Assembly: GCA_015062655.1 (NCBI GenBank)
Contig: SUUG01000007.1
Coordinates: 1-64,000, forward strand
Source of the DNA: Coriobacteriaceae bacterium
GTDB lineage: Bacteria > Actinomycetota > Coriobacteriia > Coriobacteriales > Coriobacteriaceae
DNA length: 64,000 nt
Reading direction: 5' to 3'
Within the stretch, counting starts at the first letter, position 1, and every line of letters starts with the position of its first letter. The notes under the pieces are model-generated. The model saw only the letters and a list, made by a program, of their open reading frames with translations, was not told where the DNA came from and made no database searches. Positions 41,431 to 49,618 of the stretch are shown in pieces. The position numbers were made by a program, and so were the translations under genes.

Positions 41431-43170
41431 ATGCGAGATTCACGCGAGATCGACGAGAGCTTCATGCGCGAGGCCCTGGCCGAGGCGCGCACCGCCGCCG
41501 AGGCCGGTGAGGTGCCGATCGGCGCCGTGGTGGTGCACGAGGGGGAGATCATCGCCCGTGCGCACAATAGGAGAGAACTGGATGATGACCCGTCCGCCCA
41601 TGCGGAGTTCTCGGCGCTCGTGGCGGCCGCCCGGGTGCTCGGGCGGTGGCGCCTCACGGGCTGCACCGTGTACGTGACGCTCGAGCCGTGCGCGATGTGC
41701 GCCGGCCTGATGGTGAACGCGCGGGTCGATCGCTGCGTGTACGGGGCGGCCGATCCTAAGGCGGGGGCGCTCGGCTCGCTGTTTCGCCTGCATGACGACG
41801 AGCGCCTGAACCATCGGTTCGCCGTGGAGTCCGGGATCCTGGGCGAGGACTGCGCCGGCGCGCTCACGGCGTTCTTCCGCGACCGCCGCCGGGGGCGCCC
41901 GCTTGAGGCCGCGGGGGACGCCATGCATGAGGAGCGCCGCGCCGCGGCCTCCTCTGAGGTTGTGGGCTCTGCGGGTGCTGATGCGCGGCTCGGCGCGGCG
42001 GCTGCTGGGCGCGAGCTTCGGATGCTCGTGGCCGTGGACTCCTTCAAGGGCTCCGCGACGAGCGCGCAAGCGGCGGCTTGGATCGCCGAGGGCGTGCGGC
42101 GCGCGGCGCCGGGGGCCGAGGTCCGCTGCCTGCCTGTGGCGGACGGCGGGGAGGGCCTGCTCGACGCCATGCAAAGCGCGCTCGGAGGAGAGCTGGTGGA
42201 GGCTCAGGTGCCGGGGCCCCTGGGGGATCCGGTCGCCGCCCGCCGCCTGCGGTCCGGCGACGTCGCCGTCATCGAGGCCGCCGAGGCGGCGGGCTTCGGG
42301 CAGACGGACGGGTCCGACGCGCAGGCGCGCAGCGCGTCCTCGCGCGGTGTGGGGGAGCTGGTCCGCGCGGCGGTGGCCGACGGCGCCCGCACGGTGCATG
42401 TCGGACTGGGCGGCACCTGCACGAGCGACGGCGGCGCCGGGTTTTTGCAGGCGCTGGGCGCGCGTATCCTCGATGAGGAGGGGGGGCCGGTGCCCGCGGG
42501 GATCGCGGGGCTGGAACGGGTCGCGTCGGTGGATCTGGCGCCCGCGATGGCGCTGCTTGCCGGCGTTGAGCTCGTGGCCTTGGCCGATGTGCGGAACCCG
42601 CTCGTGGGCCGCGTGGGTGCGCTTGCCGTCTTCGGTGGGCAGAAGGGCCTCGCCGATCCCTTCTCGCATGACCGGGACATGGTGCGTTACGCGCAGCTGC
42701 TTGATGAGGCGCGCGGGCGCGTGCCCGCGGCGGATGCCGGCCGGTTCCGGTCGGTTGCCGGCGTTCCCGGAGCGGGCGCGGCGGGCGGCCTCGGTGCGGC
42801 GATTCTCTCGCTGGGCGGCCGCCTTGAGTCGGGGGCCGAGGCGGTGCTCTCCGCTGCGGGCTTCGATGAGGCCGCGCAGTCGGTCGATGTTGTGGTCACG
42901 GGGGAGGGCCGCCTCGACGGGCAGACGGCGTCGGGCAAGGTGGCGGCCGCTGTCGCCCGACGGGCGCGGGCGCTCGGAAAGCCGGTCATAGCGGTCGTCG
43001 GCGGCAGGAGCGAGGATGCGGAGGCGGTCTACCGCGCGGGCGTGGGGCTCGTCATCACGGCCGTGCGCGAGCCGATGGGGCTCGAACGCGCCCTCGAGCC
43101 GGAGGAGACGCGCGCCAACCTTAGGTGCGCCGGCGAGTCCGCCGCCCGCGCCTACCTGCTCCGCCCCTGA
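41431..43170 (+). CDS. Fusion of tRNA adenosine deaminase (TadA) and glycerate kinase
   Basis: This is a single 579-residue frame. Residues 1-165 are TadA: zinc ligands and proton shuttle in SAHAEFSAL and EPCAMCAGL, plus VPIGAVVV; it converts A34 to inosine in tRNA-Arg(ACG). After a ~35-residue Ala-rich linker, residues ~200-579 are a glycerate 2-kinase of the GarK/GlxK type: VAVDSFKGSATSAQAA, LPVADGGEGLLDAM, GLGGTCTSDGGAGFLQALG, GEGRLDGQTASGK. No good internal ribosome site precedes the possible inner ATG at the kinase start. The two activities have no known metabolic link. Confidence 0.88.
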   Translation: MRDSREIDESFMREALAEARTAAEAGEVPIGAVVVHEGEIIARAHNRRELDDDPSAHAEFSALVAAARVLGRWRLTGCTVYVTLEPCAMCAGLMVNARVDRCVYGAADPKAGALGSLFRLHDDERLNHRFAVESGILGEDCAGALTAFFRDRRRGRPLEAAGDAMHEERRAAASSEVVGSAGADARLGAAAAGRELRMLVAVDSFKGSATSAQAAAWIAEGVRRAAPGAEVRCLPVADGGEGLLDAMQSALGGELVEAQVPGPLGDPVAARRLRSGDVAVIEAAEAAGFGQTDGSDAQARSASSRGVGELVRAAVADGARTVHVGLGGTCTSDGGAGFLQALGARILDEEGGPVPAGIAGLERVASVDLAPAMALLAGVELVALADVRNPLVGRVGALAVFGGQKGLADPFSHDRDMVRYAQLLDEARGRVPAADAGRFRSVAGVPGAGAAGGLGAAILSLGGRLESGAEAVLSAAGFDEAAQSVDVVVTGEGRLDGQTASGKVAAAVARRARALGKPVIAVVGGRSEDAEAVYRAGVGLVITAVREPMGLERALEPEETRANLRCAGESAARAYLLRP

Positions 43171-43199
43171 CGCGCCCCGCGCCGCCACTCGCCCGGCAG

Positions 43200-43262
43200 A
43201 TGCCGAGCGTTCGTAACTCGGCAAAAAATCGCCCGAAAACGCCGAATCGCGAACGCTCGGCA
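43200..43262. repeat. Palindromic repeat family 1, copy 1
   Basis: Left arm ATGCCGAGCGTTCGTAACTC and right arm GCCGAATCGCGAACGCTCGG are near reverse complements around an A-rich/GC loop. It lies 30 bp after the fusion gene stop. Family consensus left arm: GCCGAGCGTTCGTAAYTCGG. Confidence 0.85.
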
Positions 43263-43283
43263 CGCCCCGCACGCCTTGCACGC

Positions 43284-43349
43284 GATGCTGAGCGTTCGAA
43301 ATACGGCAAAACGACGACGCAAAATGCCGGATCACGAACGCTCGGTATC
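43284..43349. repeat. Palindromic repeat family 1, copy 2
   Basis: Left arm GATGCTGAGCGTTCGAAATA and right arm CCGGATCACGAACGCTCGGT. It is more diverged than the other copies; loop AAAACGACGACGCAAAA. Confidence 0.8.
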
Positions 43350-43358
43350 AGCTGCCTG

Positions 43359-43422
43359 GCGTGAGCGTTCGTAATACGGCAAAAGCGCGGCGGAAAAGGC
43401 CGAGTTACGAACGCTCGGCATC
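43359..43422. repeat. Palindromic repeat family 1, copy 3
   Basis: Left arm GCGTGAGCGTTCGTAATACG and right arm GAGTTACGAACGCTCGGCAT, loop AAAAGCGCGGCGGAAAA. Third of three tandem copies spaced about 75-85 bp. Confidence 0.85.
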
Positions 43423-43462
43423 CCCCCGGTGCGCCCGGCCGCGGCGGCGACGGCAAGGCCCC

Positions 43463-43491
43463 TCGACGGGCGGCTTCCGACGGGGTATCAT
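43463..43491 (+). promoter_or_regulatory. Promoter of the SRP RNA gene
   Basis: TCGACG (43463-43468), a 17-nt gap and TATCAT (43486-43491) lie 15 bp before the RNA. Confidence 0.55.
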
Positions 43492-43506
43492 AGGTGTCCG
43501 CGCCTC

Positions 43507-43609
43507 GCGCGTTCGATGGGTTCGGGTGACGATATGTTCCGAATCTGGTCAGGTCCGGAAGGAAGCAGCCATAAGGAGCCTCTGACGGGCACCCGTTCCC
43601 ATCGAGCGC
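43507..43609 (+). ncRNA. ffs: Signal recognition particle RNA, small bacterial type (4.5S)
   Basis: A ~103-nt hairpin RNA carries the invariant domain IV segment GGTCAGGTCCGGAAGGAAGC followed by AGCCATAAGG. The ends pair: GCGCGTTCGATGGG with CCCATCGAGCGC. It binds Ffh to target membrane proteins. ORFs overlapping it are not genes. Confidence 0.95.
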
Positions 43610-43903
43610 ACGGGGCGTTTCTCTGTCTCGGGACGGTCCGTCCGGCTCATCCGCCGCATCGCCTGCTCCCGACCTCACTCCTCTCGGCCCTGGCCGCGCC
43701 CACAACGCCCGCACCCCCACCGCGCCCACAACGCCCGCACCCCGCCCCGCCTTCGCGCCCGCGCCGCTGCCCCGCGCCGCCGCGCACCCGCGCCCCCACC
43801 CCCAACTGGAACTGTTGTGAAGCCGAAATCACCAGCGTTATCATGGGGTTTCCTGCCGAAGCCGCAGCCTCGGCGCGGGGCTGCACGCCATGAGGGGAGA
43901 TCG

Positions 43904-45676
43904 ATGCTCGAGATCCTGAAGCGGTTCTGGCGCCCGTATCGGGCCAACCTCATCGTCGGACCCGCCTGCAAGCTGATCGAGGTGCTCTTCGACCTGCTCA
44001 CGCCCCTGGTCGTCGCACGCATGATCGACGAGGGGATCCGCTCCCGCGACATGGACACCGTGCTTCGCTACGGTCTCGTGCTCCTCGCCATGGCGGTCGC
44101 GGGCATCCTGTTCGCCCTCGTGTGCCAGAAGATGGCCTCGCGCGCCTCCCAGGGAATCGGCACGGACGTGCGCCGCGACCTCTACGCCCGCATCAACGAG
44201 TTCTCCTACGCGGAGCTCGACCGGTTCGGCACCCCCTCGCTCGTCACGCGCATCACCAACGACGTCAACCAGATCCAGCTCGCCGTGGCCCTCGCGATCC
44301 GCCAGCTCATCCGATGGCCCTTCCTCGCCGTGGGCTCCATGGCCGCCGCCCTGCTCATCGACCCGCTGCTCGGCACTGTCTTCATCGTCACGGCGCCCGT
44401 CATCGGCGGCGTCTTCTGGTGGGTGATGGCGCGTACCATCCCGCTGTACCGCCGGATCCAGGCCATGCTCGACCGCGTCGGGCTGATCACCCGCGAAGGG
44501 CTCTCCGGCGTCCGCGTCATCCGCGCGTTCGTGCGCGAGGAGCATGAGCGCACTCGGTTCCGCGAGGCGGCGGACGGGCAGATGCGCCTCTCCGTCGCGG
44601 TGGGCCGGCTCAACGCGCTCCTGAATCCGGCCACCTTCCTCATCATGAACCTCGGCATCTGCGTGATCCTGTGGCAAGGAGGCCTCGCCGTGGGCATCGG
44701 TCGCCTGACGCAAGGCGAGATCGTCGCCATCGTCAACTACATGACCCAGACGCTGCTCTCGATCGTGTACGTGGCGAACCTCGTGATCGTCTTCACCCGA
44801 GCGAGCGCGAGCTCCTCCCGTGTCCTGGAGGTCCTCGACTGCGAGCCGAGCATCGTCTCCCCGGAAAGGGCGAGGGTTCCCGCGCATACGGCGGACGCCC
44901 CCGCCATCCGGCTGGACCGCGCCTCCTTCGCGTTCGGCGAGGCGGCGGCCCCGGCGGTGGACGGCATCAGCCTGGAGCTCCCCGCGGGCGCCACCCTCGG
45001 CGTCATCGGCGGCACGGGCTCGGGCAAGTCGACGCTCATCTCGCTGTTGCCGCGCCTATACGACACCACCTCCGGCACCGTGGAGATCCTCGGCGCCGAC
45101 GTGCGCAGCTGGCCCCTCGACGAGCTCCGCCGCACGATCGGCCTGGTGCCGCAGGCGGCCTCGCTCGTATCGGGGACCATCCGCTCGAACCTGCTCTGGC
45201 GCGACCCCGCCGCCGCGGACGACGAGCTTTGGCGCGCCCTCGACACCGCGCAGGCCGGCGAGTTCGTGCGCAAGCTGCCCGAGGGGCTCGATGCTCCGGT
45301 CGAGGCCGGCGGCAGGAACTTTTCCGGCGGCCAGCGGCAGCGCCTGACCATCGCCCGCGCGCTCGTGGGCGCCACACGGATTCTCATCCTCGACGACGCC
45401 GCCTCGGCGCTCGACCTGCGCACCGACGCGGCGCTCCGCGAGGCGGTGCGGCGGCGAGCCGAGGCCTCGGACACGCCGCTCACCACGGTGATCGTCTCCC
45501 AGCGCGTCTCCTCGGTGCGCACCGCGGACCAGATCCTCGTCATGCGCCGCGGCCGCGCCGTCGGCCTCGGGACCCACGACGGGCTGCTGGCCTCGTGCGC
45601 GGTGTACCGTGAGATCTGCGCCTCGCAGGGGGTCGCGGTGCCGCCTGCCGCAACAGGAGAGGAGGTGAGCGCCTGA
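43904..45676 (+). CDS. Heterodimeric ABC exporter, subunit with degenerate ATP site
   Basis: The 590-residue half-transporter has six helices (residues ~15-300) then a nucleotide-binding domain. Walker A is GGTGSGKST and the signature is FSGGQRQR. The Walker B end is ILILDDAASALD, with Asp where the catalytic Glu should be, and the H-loop is VSQR with Gln instead of His. It therefore pairs with the intact partner encoded next, like BmrCD or TmrAB. ATG 43904 follows GAGGGGAGA. Its stop overlaps the next ATG (TGATG). Substrate unknown. Confidence 0.9.
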   Translation: MLEILKRFWRPYRANLIVGPACKLIEVLFDLLTPLVVARMIDEGIRSRDMDTVLRYGLVLLAMAVAGILFALVCQKMASRASQGIGTDVRRDLYARINEFSYAELDRFGTPSLVTRITNDVNQIQLAVALAIRQLIRWPFLAVGSMAAALLIDPLLGTVFIVTAPVIGGVFWWVMARTIPLYRRIQAMLDRVGLITREGLSGVRVIRAFVREEHERTRFREAADGQMRLSVAVGRLNALLNPATFLIMNLGICVILWQGGLAVGIGRLTQGEIVAIVNYMTQTLLSIVYVANLVIVFTRASASSSRVLEVLDCEPSIVSPERARVPAHTADAPAIRLDRASFAFGEAAAPAVDGISLELPAGATLGVIGGTGSGKSTLISLLPRLYDTTSGTVEILGADVRSWPLDELRRTIGLVPQAASLVSGTIRSNLLWRDPAAADDELWRALDTAQAGEFVRKLPEGLDAPVEAGGRNFSGGQRQRLTIARALVGATRILILDDAASALDLRTDAALREAVRRRAEASDTPLTTVIVSQRVSSVRTADQILVMRRGRAVGLGTHDGLLASCAVYREICASQGVAVPPAATGEEVSA

Positions 45677-47535
45677 TGAACCCGTATGCCTCCACCGGAT
45701 CCGTGTCCACGGTGGCCGCGAGCGCCGCCGGAGCGAACAATCTCGCCCAACGCGATCCGTCGGGCCGCCCGACGCCGCCCATGCCCGCCGGCGAGGTCAC
45801 CTGCCGCCTGCTCGCCCTCGTGCGCCCGCACGCGGTCGCGTTCGCGGCGTCCTTCGTGGCCGCCACCGTCTCGGTGCTGCTGCAGCTCTACGTGCCCATC
45901 ATCATCGGCGAGGGGATCGACCTGATCGTCTCGGCCGGTCACGTCGACCTCGATGCGCTCATGCCGCTTCTCGCCAGGCTCGCCGCCGTGGTGCTCGGGG
46001 CCTCGCTCGCGCAATGGGTCCAGAGCTTCTGCGTGAACCGCCTCGCCTACGCGACCGTGCGCGACCTGCGCGTGCAGGCGAGCGAGAAGGTCGGCCGCAT
46101 GCCGATCTCGTTCATCGACGCGCACCCGCACGGAGACCTGATCTCCCGCGTCGTCAACGACGTCGACCTCGTGGGGGACGGCCTGCTGCAGGGGCTCACG
46201 CAGCTGTTCACCGGCGTCGTGACCATCGTGGGCACGCTCGCGTTCATGCTCGCGCTGTCGGTGCCCATGGCGCTCGTGGTGGTGCTCGCCACGCCGCTGT
46301 CGATCGCGGCCGCTTCGGCCATCGCCCGTTTCTCAAACCGCAGCTTCGCCGACCAGCAGGGGATTCTCGGGCAGATCGGCGGGCATATCGAGGAGTACGT
46401 GGGCAGCCAGCGCCTCGTGTCGGCCTTCGCGTTCGGCGACCGCGCCGAGGACCGCTTCGATGCGCTCAACCGCGAGCTCTACGTCGCAGGCGAGCGCGCC
46501 CAGTTTCTGAGCTCGCTGTCCAACCCCGGCACGCGCTTCATCAACAACCTGATCTACGGGGCGGTGGCCGTGATCGGCTGCACCTGCGCGATCACCGGCT
46601 GGCCGGCCCCGCTCACCGTGGGCGGCGTGCAGGTGTTCCTCTCCTACGCCAACCAGTACACGAAACCGTTCAGCGAGATCACGAGCGTGATCACGCAGGT
46701 CCAGACGGCCTACGCGAGCGCGCGACGCCTCTTCGCGTTGCTGGATGCCGAAGAGGAGGAGCCCGACGCCGCCGACGCACTGGAGCTCGCAGGCGCCCGC
46801 GGCGAGGTCGAGCTCGCGGACGTGGCCTTCTCCTATGTGAAGGACCGTCCGCTTCTGCGTGATATCCGCGTGAAGGCGGAGCCGGGCATGCGGTTCGCGC
46901 TCGTGGGGCCCACGGGCTGCGGGAAGACAACGCTCATCAACCTGTTGCTGCGTTTCTACGACGTGGACGACGGCTCGGTGCGCATCGACGGGCACGACGT
47001 GCGGGACATCACGCGCGCGAGCCTGCGCCGGAGCTTCGGTATGGTGCTGCAGGACGCCTGGCTCTTCGAGGGGACGATCGCCGAGAACATCGCCTACGGG
47101 CGGCCGGACGCCACCCGCGACGAGGTGGTCGACGCGGCGCGACGGGCGCACGCGGACGGATTCATCGAGGCGCTGCCCGAGGGGTACGACACGGTGATCT
47201 CCGAGGATGGGGGCTCGTTCTCGCAGGGGCAGCGGCAGCTCCTGTGCATCGCGCGGGTGATGCTCACCGATCCGGCGGTGCTTCTGCTCGACGAGGCGAC
47301 CTCGAGTATCGACACGCGCACGGAGCTGCAGGTGCAAGCCGCGTTCGACGAGCTCATGCGGGGCCGCACGAGCTTCGTGGTGGCGCACCGGCTCTCCACG
47401 ATCCAGGGGGCCGACTGCATCCTCGTCATGCGCGACGGCGAGATCATCGAGCGGGGCACCCATGCGGAGCTGCTCGAACGGGACGGGTTCTACGCGAGCC
47501 TCCATGCGGCGCAGTTCGCCGGAGCGGAAGGGTAG
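45676..47535 (+). CDS. Heterodimeric ABC exporter, subunit with intact ATP site
   Basis: The 619-residue half-transporter has a ~45-residue polar N-terminal tail, six helices and an NBD with Walker A GPTGCGKTT, Walker B LLLDEATSSID and H-loop VAHRLST. The signature motif is FSQGQRQ rather than LSGGQ, as expected when the consensus signature is on the partner. GGAGGTGAGC precedes the ATG inside the upstream gene. Together they form a multidrug/lipid-type exporter. Confidence 0.9.
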   Translation: MNPYASTGSVSTVAASAAGANNLAQRDPSGRPTPPMPAGEVTCRLLALVRPHAVAFAASFVAATVSVLLQLYVPIIIGEGIDLIVSAGHVDLDALMPLLARLAAVVLGASLAQWVQSFCVNRLAYATVRDLRVQASEKVGRMPISFIDAHPHGDLISRVVNDVDLVGDGLLQGLTQLFTGVVTIVGTLAFMLALSVPMALVVVLATPLSIAAASAIARFSNRSFADQQGILGQIGGHIEEYVGSQRLVSAFAFGDRAEDRFDALNRELYVAGERAQFLSSLSNPGTRFINNLIYGAVAVIGCTCAITGWPAPLTVGGVQVFLSYANQYTKPFSEITSVITQVQTAYASARRLFALLDAEEEEPDAADALELAGARGEVELADVAFSYVKDRPLLRDIRVKAEPGMRFALVGPTGCGKTTLINLLLRFYDVDDGSVRIDGHDVRDITRASLRRSFGMVLQDAWLFEGTIAENIAYGRPDATRDEVVDAARRAHADGFIEALPEGYDTVISEDGGSFSQGQRQLLCIARVMLTDPAVLLLDEATSSIDTRTELQVQAAFDELMRGRTSFVVAHRLSTIQGADCILVMRDGEIIERGTHAELLERDGFYASLHAAQFAGAEG

Positions 47536-47646
47536 GGCAGCGCACGGGCCGCGGTGGGGCGGCGGTGCGCGGGGTCGCGGCGGCCCGCGCACGCCATCGG
47601 GGCGCGACATGGCCCCGCGAACCCCTTACCGATCCCCCTCCTCCCA

Positions 47647-47714
47647 TTCAATGACCGTTTTCTCACGAAAAACGAGGGCCGTCGGCCGATTTCCGTGAGA
47701 AAACGGTCATTGAA
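47647..47714. repeat. Palindromic repeat family 2, copy 1
   Basis: TTCAATGACCGTTTTCTCAC... (47647-47671) and its complement (47690-47714) match at 24 of 25 positions around an 18-nt spacer that contains GCCGTCGGC. Confidence 0.85.
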
Positions 47715-47747
47715 GCTCGGGAGGCATCCGAGGGCTCCAAAACCTGC

Positions 47748-47871
47748 GGATCCCGAGCCCCGGCCTCAGCGACACCGAGCTGCGCGGGCCCCGAGTCCGT
47801 AGCAACCCCGGATCCCGAGCCCCGGCCTCAGCGGCCCCGAGCTGCACGAGCGGCGAACCCGTGAGCCCTGC
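47748..47871. repeat. Degenerate 62-bp tandem repeat
   Basis: Two units begin GGATCCCGAGCCCCGGCCTC at 47748 and 47810. Identity is high for the first ~35 bp and then falls. A partial third unit may start at 47872 (GGTCCCGAGCT). Confidence 0.6.
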
Positions 47872-47916
47872 GGTCCCGAGCTCCCAGCAGCCCCAGGCCC
47901 CCGGCCCCAAGCTCCC

Positions 47917-48060
47917 CTACAGCGCCTCGACGCCGGCGTTGGCGCAGGCCTGCATGAACTCCGCGGGCAGCTCGCCGTCGCTCACGATGATGTCGATCCG
48001 CTCGAGGTCGCACACGGTGAACGTGCTCCGGCGGCCGATCTTGCTCGCATCCATCAGCGG
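47917..48060 (-). pseudogene. C-terminal fragment of a DeoR-family regulator
   Basis: The 47-codon tail (PLMDASKIGRRSTFTVCDLE, then RIDIIVSDGELPAEFMQA) matches the conserved end of DeoR/GlpR sugar-phosphate-sensing domains. The HTH and most of the effector domain are missing; homology stops at 48060 and a different, plus-strand fragment begins there. It probably once regulated a sugar operon at this place, perhaps the ROK kinase. Confidence 0.75.
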
Positions 48061-48061
48061 C

Positions 48062-48148
48062 GTGCTCGAGGACGAGGCGGTGCTTGAGCAGATGAAGGCC
48101 ACGGACGATGTGGACTGGATCGTGCAGGTTCTGTCCGAAGGACGGTAG
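48062..48148 (+). pseudogene. Unidentified C-terminal gene fragment
   Basis: A protein-like tail (LEDEAVLEQMKATDDVDWIV, then QVLSEGR, stop) directly follows the DeoR fragment on the opposite strand. I do not recognise the family. It likely marks a deletion or rearrangement junction at about 48060. Confidence 0.35.
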
Positions 48149-48220
48149 CGAGATGAGGGCCGGGCGGCCGCGTTTCTGAAGGAAGCGAGGCTGCCCGGCC
48201 CATGGGTTTCGGTTGCGCGT

Positions 48221-48292
48221 CATTCGCATCCCGTTTTCTCACGAAAAGGACGGCTCGCCCGCTTTGATGTGTGAGAAAACGGGATGCGAATG
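48221..48292. repeat. Palindromic repeat family 2, copy 2
   Basis: CATTCGCATCCCGTTTTCTC+AC (48221-48242) is perfectly complementary to 48271-48292. It shares the CGTTTTCTCACGAAAA core with copy 1, while the outer parts differ. Confidence 0.85.
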
Positions 48293-48364
48293 CGTTCCGG
48301 GGGCAGCGGGCGGCTTGGGGCCGTGTCGGAGCGGTTCGCGATGGCGGCGACGGCGCGGGCAGCC

Positions 48365-49255
48365 TCAGGCCTCGAGCGCGCGGCGGGCGAGCTCGAGACA
48401 GCCCATGACGCCCTGCTTGCCGTCGAGGCTGTTGTTCACGATGTAGGAGTCGATGTCATCGAGCTCCGGGGTGACGAGGTAGCCGTTCAGCAGATCGGCC
48501 GCCTTCTTGCGCGCGAGCGGCACGATGGGCGTGTGATCGGCCACGCCGCCGCCGACGATGATCTTCTTGGGCGAGTAGCAAAGCGTGTAGGTCACGAGGG
48601 CCTGCGCCAGGTAGCCGGCGAGCAGGTCCATGGCCTCGGGGTCCCCGGCGAGCTCGCTGGCGCGCTTGCCGCCCCAGCGCTTCTTCACGCCCGGCCCGGC
48701 GATGAGCCCCTCCAGGCAGTTGTCGTGGTAGGGGCAGCCGCTGTGCTCGCCGATCGTGTCGCGCGGGTCGCGGCACACGAGGACGTGCCCGGCCTCGGGA
48801 TGCAGCATGCCGTGCAGCAGCTGGCCGTTCACCATGACGCCGGCGCCCACGCCCGTGCCGATGGTGAGGTAGACGGCCGAGGAGAGGCCCTTCGCGCAGC
48901 CGAAGGATGCCTCGCCGAGGCAGGCCGCGTTGACGTCGGTGTCGTAGCCGCAGGGGATGCCGAGCGGCCCGGCGATGCTGCCGAGGAGGTTGAAATAGCG
49001 CCACGCGGTCTTCGGCGTCTCGAGGATCTGCCCGAAGCGCGGGGACGCGGGGTCCACCGCGGTGGGCCCGAACGCGCCGATGCCGAGCGCGGCCGCGCCC
49101 TTGTCAGAGAACCAGTCGACGATCGCCGCCGCGGTCTCAGCGGGTTCGGTGGTGGGGATCTCGGTGCACTCGATCACGGTGCCGTTGGCGTATCCCGTGG
49201 CGCAGGCCATCTTGGTCCCACCGGCCTCAAGGGCCCCCAGCAGCCGCTGTTCCAT
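48365..49255 (-). CDS. ROK family sugar kinase, probable fructokinase
   Basis: The 296-residue kinase has ROK features: ALEAGGTKMACATG for the phosphate loop, IGAFGPTAVD, DTDVNAACLGEA with the catalytic Asp, YLTIGTGVGAGV, and the zinc-binding motif HSGCPYHDNCLEGLIAGP in the GEHSG context. This pattern fits the B. subtilis-type fructo/mannokinases. It phosphorylates a free hexose at C6. ATG 49255 follows AAGGGAG; longer in-frame extension runs into a 37-bp repeat and is not used. It stands next to, and divergent from, the PTS cassette. Confidence 0.88.
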   Translation of the reverse strand: MEQRLLGALEAGGTKMACATGYANGTVIECTEIPTTEPAETAAAIVDWFSDKGAAALGIGAFGPTAVDPASPRFGQILETPKTAWRYFNLLGSIAGPLGIPCGYDTDVNAACLGEASFGCAKGLSSAVYLTIGTGVGAGVMVNGQLLHGMLHPEAGHVLVCRDPRDTIGEHSGCPYHDNCLEGLIAGPGVKKRWGGKRASELAGDPEAMDLLAGYLAQALVTYTLCYSPKKIIVGGGVADHTPIVPLARKKAADLLNGYLVTPELDDIDSYIVNNSLDGKQGVMGCLELARRALEA

Positions 49256-49272
49256 GATTCGCTCCCTTTCTG

Positions 49273-49309
49273 GGCGTATGCCGCAGGTGCGGTGCCTGCG
49301 CTGCAACCC
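49273..49309. repeat. 37-bp direct repeat, left copy, bordering the PTS cassette
   Basis: The repeat starts GGGCGTATGCCGCAGGTGCG and ends GCTGCAACC. An identical copy is at 53890-53926. It lies just upstream of the ROK kinase start, between it and the PTS promoter region. Confidence 0.9.
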
Positions 49310-49319
49310 ATCATACGTT

Positions 49320-49346
49320 GTTTCAATATTTATATATTAGTGAAAC
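49320..49346. promoter_or_regulatory. Operator-like palindrome upstream of the PTS cassette
   Basis: GTTTCA (49320-49325) and TGAAAC (49341-49346) flank an AT-rich core. The same half-sites recur at 49550-49577. It may be bound by the RpiR protein encoded in the cassette and control the ROK gene. Confidence 0.5.
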
Positions 49347-49549
49347 ACTTCCAAGTTATAAGGGAGAAAGTCGCATCCGCGGGAGATGCGGCAGCAGCTG
49401 CTTCCAGATAAGGGTAAACACCAGATGGAGAGGATAAAAAGGAGCTACATACTGTCATTTTATTGAGATCGGAGAACATGAAACACGCCTACCGTTCACA
49501 CGCTGAAATCGACCGTTCACCTCAAAATGATCGGCATGCAATTTCTTAT

Positions 49550-49577
49550 GTTTCATAAATCACTATAGTTATGAAAC
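49550..49577. promoter_or_regulatory. Operator overlapping the PTS promoter
   Basis: GTTTCATAA (49550-49558) and TTATGAAAC (49569-49577) are perfect inverted 9-mers with a 10-nt gap. The gap and right arm contain TATAGT (49564-49569), a likely -10 element, so a bound repressor would block transcription. RpiR is the best candidate. Confidence 0.65.
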
Positions 49578-49618
49578 AAAGCGGTAGAAAGTGCCTGCCG
49601 GGCTCTTAGGAGGGGGAC

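Noticed and set aside
43200..43422. Possible CRISPR-like array (three regularly spaced repeats)
   Set aside because: Each unit is itself a palindrome with both arms diverging between copies, spacers are 9-21 bp and unequal, and no cas gene is near.
43429..43893. ORF covering the SRP RNA region
   Set aside because: It overlaps the highly conserved SRP RNA and its predicted protein is Pro-rich without domain.
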